DNA from: an uncultured Prevotellaceae bacterium
Lineage (GTDB): Bacteria; Bacteroidota; Bacteroidia; Bacteroidales; Bacteroidaceae
Length of the DNA stretch: 64,000 bases
Direction: 5' to 3'
Assembly: GCA_900316685.1 (NCBI GenBank)
Contig: ONDS01000002.1
Location: forward strand, 103,667 to 167,666
The translations under genes were made by a program, and so were the position numbers. Below the pieces are notes generated by a model. The model searched no databases. It was given only the letters and a program-made list of their open reading frames with translations, and was not told the origin of the DNA. This document shows positions 17,469 to 26,790 of this stretch, in pieces; position 1 is the first letter of the stretch; every line of letters starts with the position of its first letter.

Positions 17469-18461
17469 ATGGCTGTTACAATAGCTGACATACAGAAACT
17501 TCGTAAGATGACCGGTGCCGGTCTCGCCGACTGCAAGAAGGCGCTCACCGAGGCCGAAGGCGATATCGAAAAGGCCATCGAGCTGGTGCGCCAGCGTGGC
17601 TTGGCCATCGCCGCCAAACGTTCCGACCGCGAAACCTCCAACGGTTGCGTGCTCGTCAAGGTGGAGGAGGGCTTCGGCGCCATGATAGCCCTGAAGTGCG
17701 AGACCGATTTCGTGGCCAATGGCAAAGACTTCATCGCACTCACACAATCCATTCTCGACGCCGCCGTGGAGAACCGCTGCAAGAGCATCGAGGAGGTGAA
17801 GGAACTCGCCCTCGCCGACGGACAGAAGGTGGCCGACGCTGTGGTCCAGCGTTCAGGTATCACGGGTGAGAAGATGGAACTCGATGGCTATCTCTTCATC
17901 GAGGGCGACAACATCTACGCCTACAACCACCAGAACAAGAACCTCCTCTGCGCCATGGTGCAGCTGAACAAAGCGGCCGAGGAGCAGGGACACAACCTGA
18001 CGCTCCAGGTGGCCAACACCAACCCGCTGGGTCTCGACGTCGACAGCATCCCCGAGTCGGTCAAGGAGAGCGAGCTCAAGGTGGCTATCGAGAAGACCAA
18101 GCAGGAGCAGGTGCAGAAGGCCGTGGAGGCTGCCCTGAAGAAAGCAGGCTTCAACCTCTATATCGCTGAGAACGAGGAGCACCTCGCCGAGGGTATCGCC
18201 AAGAAGGAGATCACCGAGGAGCAGGCTCAGGAGATTCGCGACCTGAAGGTGCGCGTGGCTGAGGAGAAAGCCGCCAACCTGCCCGAACAGATGGTGCAGA
18301 ACATCGCTCAGGGTCGTCTGCAGAAATTCTTCAAGGATTCCTGCCTCGTGAAACAGGAGTATATCTGGGATACCAAGATGAGCGTGGCCGACTACCTCAA
18401 GAGTGCCGACAAGGAACTCAAGGTGCTCGACTTCAAGCGTTTCACCCTGCGCGCCGAGTAA
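17469..18461 (+). CDS. tsf: Translation elongation factor Ts
   Basis: Guanine nucleotide exchange factor of EF-Tu. The 330-residue protein has the N-terminal UBA-like domain with KLRKMTGAGLADCKKAL, then RGLAIAAKRSDRETSNG and the core CETDFVANGKDF (the EF-Tu contact segment with Asp-Phe), followed by the second dimerisation subdomain. It is longer than the E. coli protein (283 residues), as is common in Bacteroidetes. A strong terminator follows. Confidence 0.98.
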   Translation: MAVTIADIQKLRKMTGAGLADCKKALTEAEGDIEKAIELVRQRGLAIAAKRSDRETSNGCVLVKVEEGFGAMIALKCETDFVANGKDFIALTQSILDAAVENRCKSIEEVKELALADGQKVADAVVQRSGITGEKMELDGYLFIEGDNIYAYNHQNKNLLCAMVQLNKAAEEQGHNLTLQVANTNPLGLDVDSIPESVKESELKVAIEKTKQEQVQKAVEAALKKAGFNLYIAENEEHLAEGIAKKEITEEQAQEIRDLKVRVAEEKAANLPEQMVQNIAQGRLQKFFKDSCLVKQEYIWDTKMSVADYLKSADKELKVLDFKRFTLRAE

Positions 18462-18482
18462 TTCCTTACGGATAAACACTAT

Positions 18483-18525
18483 AAAAAGCATGCATCGCAC
18501 CACGGTGCATGCTTTTTTCTTTTTA
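18483..18525 (+). terminator. tsf terminator
   Basis: AAAAGCATGCA and TGCATGCTTTT form an 11-bp stem with a GC-containing loop, followed by TTCTTTTT. This is a clear intrinsic terminator. Confidence 0.9.
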
Positions 18526-18539
18526 GGAGTTGAAAAGGA

Positions 18540-19157
18540 ATGAAAATCTTTGCCATAGGGATGAACTATCCCGCACACAATAAAGAGCAAGATGTTACGT
18601 TATTGAATAACGGAGAACCTGTGCTTTACACCAAACCCGACTCCGCACTGCTCAAAAACCGTAAGCCCTTCTTCCTGCCCGACGAACTGGGTAGGGTGGA
18701 GGCACAGGCCGAACTAGTGGTGCGAATCAACAGGTTGGGAAAGGGGATTCCCGAGCGCTTCGCCCATCGCTATTACGATGCGTTCACCGTGGGCGTCAAC
18801 TTCGTGGCGGTCGACCTGTTGCAGCGCCTTCGACGGCAGGGCCTGCCGTGGGACAGCGCAGTGGGCTTCGACGGCGCGGCGGTTTTGGGCGACTGGGTGG
18901 AGAAAGACCTGCTGCCGGCTGTCGGCGACCTCTCCTTCGCGCTCCATATCAATGGACGGGTCATGCAAGAGGGCCATGTGGCGCAGATGCGGTGTCATGT
19001 CGACGCTCTGATAGCTTACATCAGCCGTTACGTGACGCTCCGCACCGGCGATATCCTCTTTACGGGAACTCCCTCATCGGCTCCCGCCGTGGCCGTCGAC
19101 GACCAGGTGGAGGGCTATCTGCAGGGCAACAGGGTCTTGCTGTTCAATGTGAAATAG
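18540..19157 (+). CDS. Fumarylacetoacetate hydrolase family protein
   Basis: A 205-residue FAH-fold protein. KIFAIGMNYPAHNKEQ, PVLYTKPDSALL, VEAQAELVVRINRLGKGI (metal-binding Glu region), GVNFVAVDLLQRLRRQGLPWDSAVGFDGAAVLG and TGDILFTGTPS follow the order seen in small FAH proteins, which act as acylpyruvate hydrolases or oxaloacetate decarboxylases. The substrate is unknown. It overlaps nothing and is five bases upstream of porU, so it may be cotranscribed with it. Confidence 0.85.
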   Translation: MKIFAIGMNYPAHNKEQDVTLLNNGEPVLYTKPDSALLKNRKPFFLPDELGRVEAQAELVVRINRLGKGIPERFAHRYYDAFTVGVNFVAVDLLQRLRRQGLPWDSAVGFDGAAVLGDWVEKDLLPAVGDLSFALHINGRVMQEGHVAQMRCHVDALIAYISRYVTLRTGDILFTGTPSSAPAVAVDDQVEGYLQGNRVLLFNVK

Positions 19158-19162
19158 TTTCT

Positions 19163-22100
19163 ATGCGTAAGTCATTGCGATATATCTTTACGGCGTGGCT
19201 CTTGTTGTGCGGCTTGCAGGCAAGTGCCCAACGCTTCTTCAACCTCACGGCCGAGGAGGTGAGCATCGATAGTGTCTTGCCTCGTTTCGCCTGCTCCATA
19301 CCCTTGGGTGCCCATTTCGCCGACTCCATCTACCGGGTGAGCATCGACTATCCTGAGTTCATACCCATGAGCGAGCGCGACAAGCGGGAATATCGGCGCA
19401 TCACGCAGAACGCGTTGCCTGAGATGCCGCAGGTGGAACAGCATGTGGTGGTCGACAGGAAGAAAGGGGCGCTGGAGGTGTCGTTCGTGCCGCTGGTGCA
19501 CCGCGATGGCAAAGACCTCATCTTGGTGAGTTTCATGATACGTGTCGAGGCGGAGCCGAGAAACACGCCTAGGCGTGCCCCGGCGTTGGCTGCATCACAG
19601 GCCGCTCGCTATGCCGAGCATTCGGTGTTGCAGTCGGGCCGGTGGGCGAAGATACAGGTACCCGCCACTGGGGTCTACCAACTCACCGCCGAGGTGATAT
19701 CCAAGGCGGGATTCTCCGACATGAGCCGGGTGCGTATCTATGGATATGGGGGCAACCTGCAGAACGAACAGCTCGTAGGCAGCGAACTACAGGCACTCGA
19801 CGACCTGAAGGAGGTGCCCTCGTGCATGGTCAACGGCCGACGCCTCTTCCATGCCAAGGGACCCGTGCATTGGAAAGAGCGGTCCGATATACGCACGCGC
19901 AATCCCTATTCCAACAGCGGATGCTACTTTATCACCGAACTGGAGGGCGAACCGCTGATGGTCGACAGCGCGGCTTTCGTGTCAGCCTTCTATCCCGCCA
20001 ACAGCGATTACCACACCTTGCACGAGGTGGACAACTTCTCATGGTTCTACGGCGGGCGCAACCTCTTCGAGAACACTCCCATCAACTTAGGCGCATCGAA
20101 GGACTATACTGTGGCCGCACCTAATGGCGCAGCCTCCTCTGGCAAGGTCAGGGTTAGGGTGAGCGCAGGGTCCACCAGCGTGGCGCAGGTGTCGGTCAAT
20201 GGCGAGGTGTTGGGCACGCTGAGGATGACCCTCGGCGACCATAGTTATGGCGACATGGCACTGGGCACCTACAACGTCGAGCTGCAACCATCCAACACCA
20301 TCACCATCACCACTCTCAGTGGCGGACCGGTAAGGCTCGATTTCATCGACATAGAGACGGAGACCCCTCGGGCCGAGCCTCGGTTGAGTGGCTCCTTCCC
20401 GGCTGCGGAATATATGTACAACATCACCAACCAGGACCACCATGCCGACGGCTTCGCCGATATGGTGATCATCATACCCACCACGCAGACGTGGCTGGCT
20501 CAGGCCCAACGGTTGGCGGATTACCATGCCCGGCATGACGGCATGAGGGTCAATATTGTGCCGGCTGATGAACTGTTCAATGAGTTCTCCTCGGGCACTC
20601 CCGATGCCAACGCTTACCGGCGTTACCTTAAAATGCTCTACGACAGGGCTGAAACCCAGTCCGACATGCCTTCCTACCTGTTGCTCTTCGGCGATTGCTA
20701 TTGGGACAACCGAATGGTCACCTCGTCGACCAAGGGGCTCTCCCCCGACGACTTCCTGCTGTGCTTCGAGAGCGAGAACTCTTTCAGCACCACCGACTGC
20801 TTTGTCGACGACGGCTTCTTCTGCCTCCTCGACGATGGAGAGGGGTCGAGCATACTCACCAGCGACAAACTGGATGTGGCGGTGGGACGGTTCCCCGTCC
20901 GCACGGAGGACCAGGCGCGTGTGGTGGTCGACAAGAGTATCAACTACATGGACAACAAGGATGCTGGCGACTGGCAGAACACCATCATGTTCATGGCTGA
21001 TGACGGCAACAACAACCTCCACATGACGGATGTAAACCAGGTGGCCAACTATATCGAGGGCCTCTATCCGGGCTTCTATTGCAAGAAAGTGATGTGGGAT
21101 GCTTATAAGATGGTGGCGTCGGCCACAGGAAACTCCTACCCGGAAGTGACCGACATCATCAAGCAGCAGCAACAGCAGGGAGCACTCATCATGGACTATG
21201 GCGGCCATGGCTCGGAAATCAGCATCTCTCACGAGAGGGTGCTCAAACTGGCTGATTTCCAGGCTTTCAGTAATACGCACATGCCGCTGTGGATTACAGC
21301 TTCGTGTGATGTGATGCCCTTTGACGGTCCTACGGCGAACATCGGCGAGGAATGTCTGCTCAACAGCCGTGGAGGCTCCATGGCGTTCTTCGGCACCACA
21401 CGCACGGTATGGACCAACTACAACAAAGTCATCAACCGCGCCTTCCTGCGCTATGTGCTCAGCACCGTCGATGGCAAACCCATCACGCTCGGCGAGGCGC
21501 AACGGCTGACGAAGAATCACCTCATCACCTCGGGCGAAGACCTCACCGCCAACAAACTGCAATATTCGCTGCTCGGCGACCCGGCCCTGGCGCTCAACCG
21601 ACCCATGGCGAAGATAGTGGTCGACAGTATCAATGGCATGAAGGCCGATGCCGCTGCCATCACTAATCTGGCGGGGGGCTCGGTGGCTCGTGTGACGGGA
21701 CATGTGGAAACACAGGGAGTCCTTGACAGTGACTTCAACGGGATGGTGACGGTGGTGGTGCGCGACACCAAGGAGACCATCACTTGCAACCTGAACCCTT
21801 CTTCCGAAGCCACCACGCCGTTCTCCTTCGAGGATAGGCAGAATGTGCTGTTCAACGGTGCCGACAGCGTGAGGGCAGGACGCTTCGCCTTCACCTTCGC
21901 CGTACCCATGGACATCAACTATGAGGAGGGCACGGGTGCGATGACCTTCTTCGCACTCAACAGCGACAAGAGCCGCTCGGCCAATGGCAACTTCGAACGG
22001 TTCTACGTCAATGGCAGCACTTCGACACCCAACGACTCCATCGGACCGTCTATCTATTGCTACCTCAATTCGCCCTCGTTCATCAATGGCGGAAAGGTGA

Positions 22101-22699
22101 ACAGCACACCGTATTTCGTGGCACAGGTGACCGACAAGGATGGTGTGAACGCCTCGGGAACGGGCATAGGCCACGACCTGGAACTCATTATCGATGGGGA
22201 GATGGCGCGTACCTATATACTCAACGACCATTTTACCTACGACTTCGGCACCTATACCAGCGGACAGACCTATTACAACATACCGGAATTGTCGGCGGGC
22301 ATGCACCGACTGAAATTCAGGGCTTGGGACATCCTCAACAACTCGTCGACGGCGGAACTGTCGTTCGAGGTTGTCAACGGGCTCGAACCGCATCTCTTCA
22401 GCGTGAGTTGCACTGACAACCCGGCAACCACCACCACCACCTTCATCCTCAACCACGACAGGAGCGGGAGCCAGGTGGATGTGGAGCTGGAGGTGTTCGA
22501 CCTCAGTGGCCGACTGCTGTGGCGACACGGGGAGAACGGCGTGAGCACCGGCAATACCTACACCATACAGTGGGACCTGACGGTCGACGGCGGACAACGC
22601 CTGCAGACGGGCGTCTACCTCTATCGCGCGCTCATCGGCAGCGATGGCAGCCAAAAGGCATCGAAGGCCAAGAAACTCATCATCATAGGCAATAATTAA
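19163..22699 (+). CDS. porU: Type IX secretion system sortase PorU
   Basis: Surface transpeptidase that removes the C-terminal signal of type IX cargo and attaches the cargo to A-LPS. The start at MRKSLRYIF gives 1178 residues with a signal peptide to about residue 24. A gingipain-like peptidase C25 domain spans about 440-800: the catalytic pair is His682 (in MDYGGHGSE) and Cys715 (in ITASCDV). The C-terminal 80-90 residues form an Ig-like domain ending in GVYLYRALIGSDG...AKKLIIIGNN, which resembles a type IX sorting domain and is kept uncleaved in PorU. porV follows 44 bases later. The ORF is open upstream across the FAH gene, but the signal peptide fixes the start. Confidence 0.95.
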   Translation: MRKSLRYIFTAWLLLCGLQASAQRFFNLTAEEVSIDSVLPRFACSIPLGAHFADSIYRVSIDYPEFIPMSERDKREYRRITQNALPEMPQVEQHVVVDRKKGALEVSFVPLVHRDGKDLILVSFMIRVEAEPRNTPRRAPALAASQAARYAEHSVLQSGRWAKIQVPATGVYQLTAEVISKAGFSDMSRVRIYGYGGNLQNEQLVGSELQALDDLKEVPSCMVNGRRLFHAKGPVHWKERSDIRTRNPYSNSGCYFITELEGEPLMVDSAAFVSAFYPANSDYHTLHEVDNFSWFYGGRNLFENTPINLGASKDYTVAAPNGAASSGKVRVRVSAGSTSVAQVSVNGEVLGTLRMTLGDHSYGDMALGTYNVELQPSNTITITTLSGGPVRLDFIDIETETPRAEPRLSGSFPAAEYMYNITNQDHHADGFADMVIIIPTTQTWLAQAQRLADYHARHDGMRVNIVPADELFNEFSSGTPDANAYRRYLKMLYDRAETQSDMPSYLLLFGDCYWDNRMVTSSTKGLSPDDFLLCFESENSFSTTDCFVDDGFFCLLDDGEGSSILTSDKLDVAVGRFPVRTEDQARVVVDKSINYMDNKDAGDWQNTIMFMADDGNNNLHMTDVNQVANYIEGLYPGFYCKKVMWDAYKMVASATGNSYPEVTDIIKQQQQQGALIMDYGGHGSEISISHERVLKLADFQAFSNTHMPLWITASCDVMPFDGPTANIGEECLLNSRGGSMAFFGTTRTVWTNYNKVINRAFLRYVLSTVDGKPITLGEAQRLTKNHLITSGEDLTANKLQYSLLGDPALALNRPMAKIVVDSINGMKADAAAITNLAGGSVARVTGHVETQGVLDSDFNGMVTVVVRDTKETITCNLNPSSEATTPFSFEDRQNVLFNGADSVRAGRFAFTFAVPMDINYEEGTGAMTFFALNSDKSRSANGNFERFYVNGSTSTPNDSIGPSIYCYLNSPSFINGGKVNSTPYFVAQVTDKDGVNASGTGIGHDLELIIDGEMARTYILNDHFTYDFGTYTSGQTYYNIPELSAGMHRLKFRAWDILNNSSTAELSFEVVNGLEPHLFSVSCTDNPATTTTTFILNHDRSGSQVDVELEVFDLSGRLLWRHGENGVSTGNTYTIQWDLTVDGGQRLQTGVYLYRALIGSDGSQKASKAKKLIIIGNN

Positions 22700-22743
22700 A
22701 CGCTCAAAACGTTATTCTTTAGCACTAAACCATAAGCTGGAAA

Positions 22744-23919
22744 ATGAAGAATCATAAAAGAATAGTCCTTGCCGCTCTCTTGTCGCTCATGGTGACAAGT
22801 ATCTACGCGCAGAAAGAGGATATGTTCAACCCTGTCAACACCTCCGTCACCTCGCAGATGATCGCCCCGGATGCCAGGGCGGCGGGTATGGGCGACGTGG
22901 GTGCCGCTACCGACCCCGATGCGCTGTCGCAATTCTGGAACCCGGCGAAATATCCGTTCACCATCTCAAGGGCGGGCGTGGCGCTGAGCTACACGCCGTG
23001 GCTCAGACAACTGGTCAACGATATGTATATGGGTTATCTCTCGGGGTATTACCGCATCGGCGACTACAGTGCCGTGAGTGGTTCCTTGCGCTATTTCTCA
23101 CTTGGTGAGGTGTATACGAGCAGTAGTCTCGACGCATCCAACGATATGACCATACGTCCCTACGAGATGTCGTTCGACGTGGCTTATTCGCTGATGCTGA
23201 GCGAGAAATTCTCTCTCGGCGCCGCTGTGCGCTGGATTCATTCCGACCTGACGTACGACTATACGGAGGATACGAGTCCTGGCAATGCCTTCGCTGCCGA
23301 CGTGGCACTTTACTATCAGGACTATCTCAACATCGGCTCCCGAGAGTGCCAGATAGGACTGGGTATGAACGTCAGCAACATCGGTAGTAAGATAACCTTC
23401 GGTGGCGACGACAACAGCGAGTTCATACCTACCAACCTGCGTGTGGGTGCTGCCCTTATGGTGCCTATCGACGAGTATAACCGGTTCACCATCGCCGCCG
23501 ATGCCAACAAATTGCTGGTGCCCACCTATCCCAAGCAGAACGAGGGTGAGACAACGGAGGATTACCAAGAGCGTGTGCAGAAGGATTATTACGATGTGTC
23601 GAGCATCAGCGGTATCTTCAAGAGCTTCGGCGACGCGCCCAATGGCTTCAAGGAAGAGATGGAGGAGATACAATGGAGCGTGGGTGCCGAGTATATTTAC
23701 CATGACCAGTTCTCCATCCGTGCGGGCTATCATCACGAGAGCGAAAACAAGGGTAACCGTAAGTACTTCACCGTGGGTGCCGGTTTCCGGATGAGTGTCT
23801 TCTCGCTCGATGCAGGCTATGTCATCGCTACGGCCAAGAGCAACCCGCTCGACCAGACCTTGCGCTTCACCCTCTCTTTCGATATGGATGGCATCAAGGA
23901 TCTCTTCCGCAAGAGATAA
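22744..23919 (+). CDS. porV: Type IX secretion outer-membrane protein PorV
   Basis: A 391-residue FadL-like beta-barrel that receives cargo from the SprA translocon and hands it to PorU. It has a signal peptide ending at about residue 23 (SIYAQ), the conserved opening APDARAAGMGDVGAATDPDALSQFWNPAKY, long alternating beta segments, and a C-terminal strand with LRFTLSFDMDGIKDLFRKR. The neighbourhood porU-porV is standard in Bacteroidetes. Confidence 0.95.
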   Translation: MKNHKRIVLAALLSLMVTSIYAQKEDMFNPVNTSVTSQMIAPDARAAGMGDVGAATDPDALSQFWNPAKYPFTISRAGVALSYTPWLRQLVNDMYMGYLSGYYRIGDYSAVSGSLRYFSLGEVYTSSSLDASNDMTIRPYEMSFDVAYSLMLSEKFSLGAAVRWIHSDLTYDYTEDTSPGNAFAADVALYYQDYLNIGSRECQIGLGMNVSNIGSKITFGGDDNSEFIPTNLRVGAALMVPIDEYNRFTIAADANKLLVPTYPKQNEGETTEDYQERVQKDYYDVSSISGIFKSFGDAPNGFKEEMEEIQWSVGAEYIYHDQFSIRAGYHHESENKGNRKYFTVGAGFRMSVFSLDAGYVIATAKSNPLDQTLRFTLSFDMDGIKDLFRKR

Positions 23920-24110
23920 ATGTTGAGTGATGAGTGTTGAGTGATGAGTGTTGAGTGTTGAGTGTTGAGTGTTTAGGGTTTAGTGTTGAGTGTTTAGTGT
24001 TTAGGGTTTAGTGTTCTAAGCATATCCCTCACCCCTCACCCCTCACCCCTCATCCCTCACCCCTCACCTCTTACCCCTCACCTCTCACCTCTCACCCCTC
24101 ACCTCTATCT
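23920..24110. repeat. 7/14-bp arrays between porV and ispF
   Basis: GAGTGTTGAGTGAT and GTTTAGTGTTGAG units fill about 23920-24017, then CTCACCCCTCACC units fill about 24025-24105. The second array is roughly complementary in base type (C-rich on the plus strand after G-rich). No gene is present. Confidence 0.85.
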
Positions 24111-24143
24111 TTCTTAACTCTTAATTCTTAATTCTTAACTTAT

Positions 24144-24617
24144 ATGATACGCGTAGGAATGGGATATGATGTCCACCGATTAGTGGAAGGAAGGGCATTG
24201 TGGCTGGGGGGAATAAAGATTCCCCATACACTCGGACTCCTCGGCCACAGCGATGCCGATGTGCTCATACATGCCATTTGTGATGCGCTCCTCGGGGCGG
24301 CGAACATGCGCGACATAGGTTATCACTTCCCCGACACGTCCGACGACACGCTGGACATGGACAGCAAGATCATCCTGAAAAAAACCATAGAACTTCTGGC
24401 TTCGAAAGGCTATCGCGTAGGTAACATTGACGCTACGGTCTGTGCCGAGCGACCAAAGATCAACCCTCACGTGCCCGCCATGCGCGCTTGTATGGCACAG
24501 GTGATGGGCATCGACGAGGACTGCATTTCCATCAAGGCCACCACTACCGAACGTCTCGGCTTCACCGGCCGTGAAGAGGGCATCAGCGCCTATGCCGTGG
24601 CACTCATTGAAAAGTGA
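24144..24617 (+). CDS. ispF: 2-C-methyl-D-erythritol 2,4-cyclodiphosphate synthase
   Basis: Fifth step of the non-mevalonate isoprenoid pathway. The 157-residue protein has the zinc ligands Asp9, His11 (in MGYDVHR) and His43 (in DADVLIHA), GLLGHSDADV, and KATTTERLGFTGREEGI near the C-terminus. The length is normal for a trimeric IspF. Confidence 0.98.
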   Translation: MIRVGMGYDVHRLVEGRALWLGGIKIPHTLGLLGHSDADVLIHAICDALLGAANMRDIGYHFPDTSDDTLDMDSKIILKKTIELLASKGYRVGNIDATVCAERPKINPHVPAMRACMAQVMGIDEDCISIKATTTERLGFTGREEGISAYAVALIEK

Positions 24618-25130
24618 ATTCGTAATATTTCGCGGTCAATGTAAGGCAATTCGCATAAAAGAATCAACCGCTGTAATTTAAGTGAAAAAACGAACACGAA
24701 TTCTCTGATCTTCACGAATAATAAACAACCACGAATCTCACAAATCGCACGAATTCTCCGAACTTCAATTATAATCAACTACGAATTTCTCGAATTCTCC
24801 GAACTTCACGAATTATAAATAACTACGAATTCCTCGAATTGCACAAATTCTCCGAACTTCACTCTAGGGCGAAGTAACTCTCTCCCCTCCTTTTCCAAAG
24901 GAGGGGCAGGGGTGGTTTGTAAAATAACGTCCCAACCTCTTTTCCTTCTCCCTCCCTTTGGGAGGGTCGGTGTGGGTGTCAAGTGTGGTTTGTAAAAAAA
25001 CGTCTCAACCTCTTTTCCTTCTCCCTCCCTTTGGGAGGGTCGGTGTGGGTGTCATTTCATGTCATCAAGCTGCTTTGTTCCTTTGTCCTTATGTCTAATA
25101 AATCATAATTTGTCCTTGTGTCTAAAAGCA
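24618..25130. repeat. Non-coding repeat field after ispF
   Basis: No gene is seen. Part one (about 24690-24865) is a degenerate 9-bp array of CGAATTCTC/CGAACTTCA units. Part two (24884-24906) is the 23-bp palindrome CCCCTCCTTT-TCC-AAAGGAGGGG followed by GGGGTGGTTTGTAAAA. This is the same element that flanks the DUF559 gene at the right end. Part three is two 73-bp direct units with CCCTCCC-TTT-GGGAGGG hairpins at 24950-24966 and 25023-25039, each preceded by a GTGGTTTGTAAAA tag. Confidence 0.8.
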
Positions 25131-25133
25131 GAT

Positions 25134-25334
25134 AAAAAAAGTACGCTGCAACCCTCAACGAGCAGCAGCGTACGAGCCTATGTTTAACTAAAAATCCTTT
25201 TTCAAAAAAACCAAAGGGAACCTCACGGCCTCCTTTGTTGTCCGATTTAACAATCTTACTTAAATTACCTTAAACCTAATAACTAAAAACCTAAATCTAT
25301 TACTACTAACCTAAACAATCTATTAACCTTTTGA
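25134..25334 (-). ncRNA. Candidate small RNA with its own promoter and terminator
   Basis: On the minus strand, TATCTTTG (25340-25347) with TTGAC about 20 bases upstream makes a promoter. The transcript would start near 25334. It ends in a perfect 9-bp stem GTACGCTGC/GCAGCGTAC (25141-25149 with 25165-25173) followed by seven U. Between them there is no ATG. The first 85 or so bases contain no C at all and are rich in UUUAGGUU-type motifs. A second stem CAAAGG/CCTTTG encloses an AGGCCGTGAGG loop. The family is not recognised. The layout argues for a stand-alone RNA of about 200 bases. Confidence 0.6.
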
Positions 25335-25339
25335 CGATG

Positions 25340-25370
25340 CAAAGATACAACGAAAAATCGCTCTTGTCAA
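25340..25370 (-). promoter_or_regulatory. Promoter of the candidate small RNA
   Basis: TATCTTTG (complement of 25340-25347) and TTGACA (complement of 25365-25370). It points away from the divergent glycosyltransferase promoter. Confidence 0.65.
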
Positions 25371-25461
25371 TACTTATCAGCGTAAATTCCTTATTTTTCT
25401 GCCTTTTCTTGATTTAAATCAATTGTTGTGTGCGTTAACAGTTACTTTTTTTATCACTTTT

Positions 25462-25493
25462 CTTTGTTTTACATCGAAATTGATGTATCTTTG
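25462..25493 (+). promoter_or_regulatory. Glycosyltransferase operon promoter
   Basis: TTTG near 25464, a 19-base spacer and TATCTTTG at 25486-25493, with the ATG 23 bases further on. Full consensus. Confidence 0.75.
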
Positions 25494-25515
25494 TCGTACC
25501 GAAAAAAAGACAACA

Positions 25516-26790
25516 ATGAGAGTTCTAATCGTTAATACCAGCGAAAAAACCGGTGGAGCGGCAGTGGCGGCCAACCGGTTGATGGAAGCGCTCAACAACA
25601 ATGGCGTGAAAGCCAAGATGTTGGTGCGCGACAAGGAGACAGACAACATCACCGTGGTGGGGTATAAACAGACTTTGCGTTCGCAATGGAAATTCTTCTG
25701 GGAACGTTGGTCGATATACAGCAACCTGCATTTCTCACGCAAGCATCTTTTCGAGGTGGATATCGCCAATACAGGACATGATATCACCACGCTGAGAGAG
25801 TTTAAGGAGGCCGACATCATACACCTCAGCTGGATCAACCAGGGTATGCTCTCCTTAGCCAACATACGCAAGATCCTGCTCTCGGGAAAACCCGTGGTAT
25901 GGACCATGCACGATGCATGGCCCGCAACGGCCATTTGCCATTACCCCCACGGATGCATGGCCTTTGCCAACGTATGTCGCAACTGCCGCTTCCTCCCGGG
26001 AGAGGGCTCGCGCAAAGACCTCGCCAACCGTGTGTGGCTGCGCAAGAAGGCGATGCTCGAAGGACAGCATATCACCTTCGTGGCTTGCAGCCGATGGCTC
26101 GAAGGACAGGCCAAGAAGAGCGCCTTGCTCACCGGACAGCATATCTACAACATACCCAACCCCATCGATACGCATGTGTTCTGTAAGAAGGACAAGAAAG
26201 AGGCTCGTTCGCAAGTGGGGCTGCCGCTCGACAAACGTATCATCCTCTTCGTGTCGCAGAGGGTGACCGAACGGCGTAAGGGCATGGACTTCATGATCGA
26301 GGCGGTAGACCGACTCGTCCACGACCATCCCGAGATGAAGGACAATACCGTCATCGCCATCATGGGCGGCCATTCCGAGGACTTCGGCAATCACCTCCGA
26401 TTGCCCGTCTATCCGCTGGGCTATATCAACGACGAGAAGAAGATTGTGGATGTATATAATGCCGCCGACTTGTTTGTGTTGCCGTCGCTCGAAGACAACC
26501 TGCCCAACACCATCATGGAGGCCCTGGCTTGCGGAGTGCCTGCCGTGGGATTCAAGACGGGTGGCATTCCCGAGGAGATAGACCACAAGAAAAACGGCTA
26601 TGTGGCGGAATACCGCAATTCAGCCGACCTGGCCAAAGGCATCTACTGGTGTCTTGAAGAGGCCGATTATGAGGAACTCTCCGAGTCGGCACTGCGCAAG
26701 GTCGCGCAAAACTATTCCCAGCACAATGTGGCGCTCAAATACATCGAGGTGTACAACGAGGCTCTCGCTTACAAGGATTATAAGATATGA
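25516..26790 (+). CDS. GT4-type glycosyltransferase
   Basis: A 424-residue GT-B glycosyltransferase. The start at MRVLIVNTSEKTGGAAVAANRL is fixed by the promoter. The N-terminal half contains HLSWINQG, VVWTMHDAWPATAICHYPHGC and a Cys-rich CMAFANVCRNC segment typical of a Bacteroidetes exopolysaccharide/capsule subgroup. The C-terminal half carries the nucleotide-sugar site: LFVSQRVTERRKGMDFMIEAV, YNAADLFVLPSLEDNLPNTIMEALACGVPAV and GGIPEEI. It overlaps the next gene by four bases. Donor and acceptor are unknown. Confidence 0.9.
   Translation: MRVLIVNTSEKTGGAAVAANRLMEALNNNGVKAKMLVRDKETDNITVVGYKQTLRSQWKFFWERWSIYSNLHFSRKHLFEVDIANTGHDITTLREFKEADIIHLSWINQGMLSLANIRKILLSGKPVVWTMHDAWPATAICHYPHGCMAFANVCRNCRFLPGEGSRKDLANRVWLRKKAMLEGQHITFVACSRWLEGQAKKSALLTGQHIYNIPNPIDTHVFCKKDKKEARSQVGLPLDKRIILFVSQRVTERRKGMDFMIEAVDRLVHDHPEMKDNTVIAIMGGHSEDFGNHLRLPVYPLGYINDEKKIVDVYNAADLFVLPSLEDNLPNTIMEALACGVPAVGFKTGGIPEEIDHKKNGYVAEYRNSADLAKGIYWCLEEADYEELSESALRKVAQNYSQHNVALKYIEVYNEALAYKDYKI

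Noticed and set aside
18848-19162. 105-residue N-terminal extension of PorU
   Set aside because: It overlaps the FAH gene in another frame; the signal peptide at MRKSLRYIF marks the true start.
20087-22654. 855-codon open frame on the minus strand
   Set aside because: It is the antisense of porU; His- and Val-rich composition and lack of any motif mark it as a shadow. The same holds for the 631-codon frame opposite malQ (58262-60157) and the 450-codon frame opposite pgi (1231-2583).
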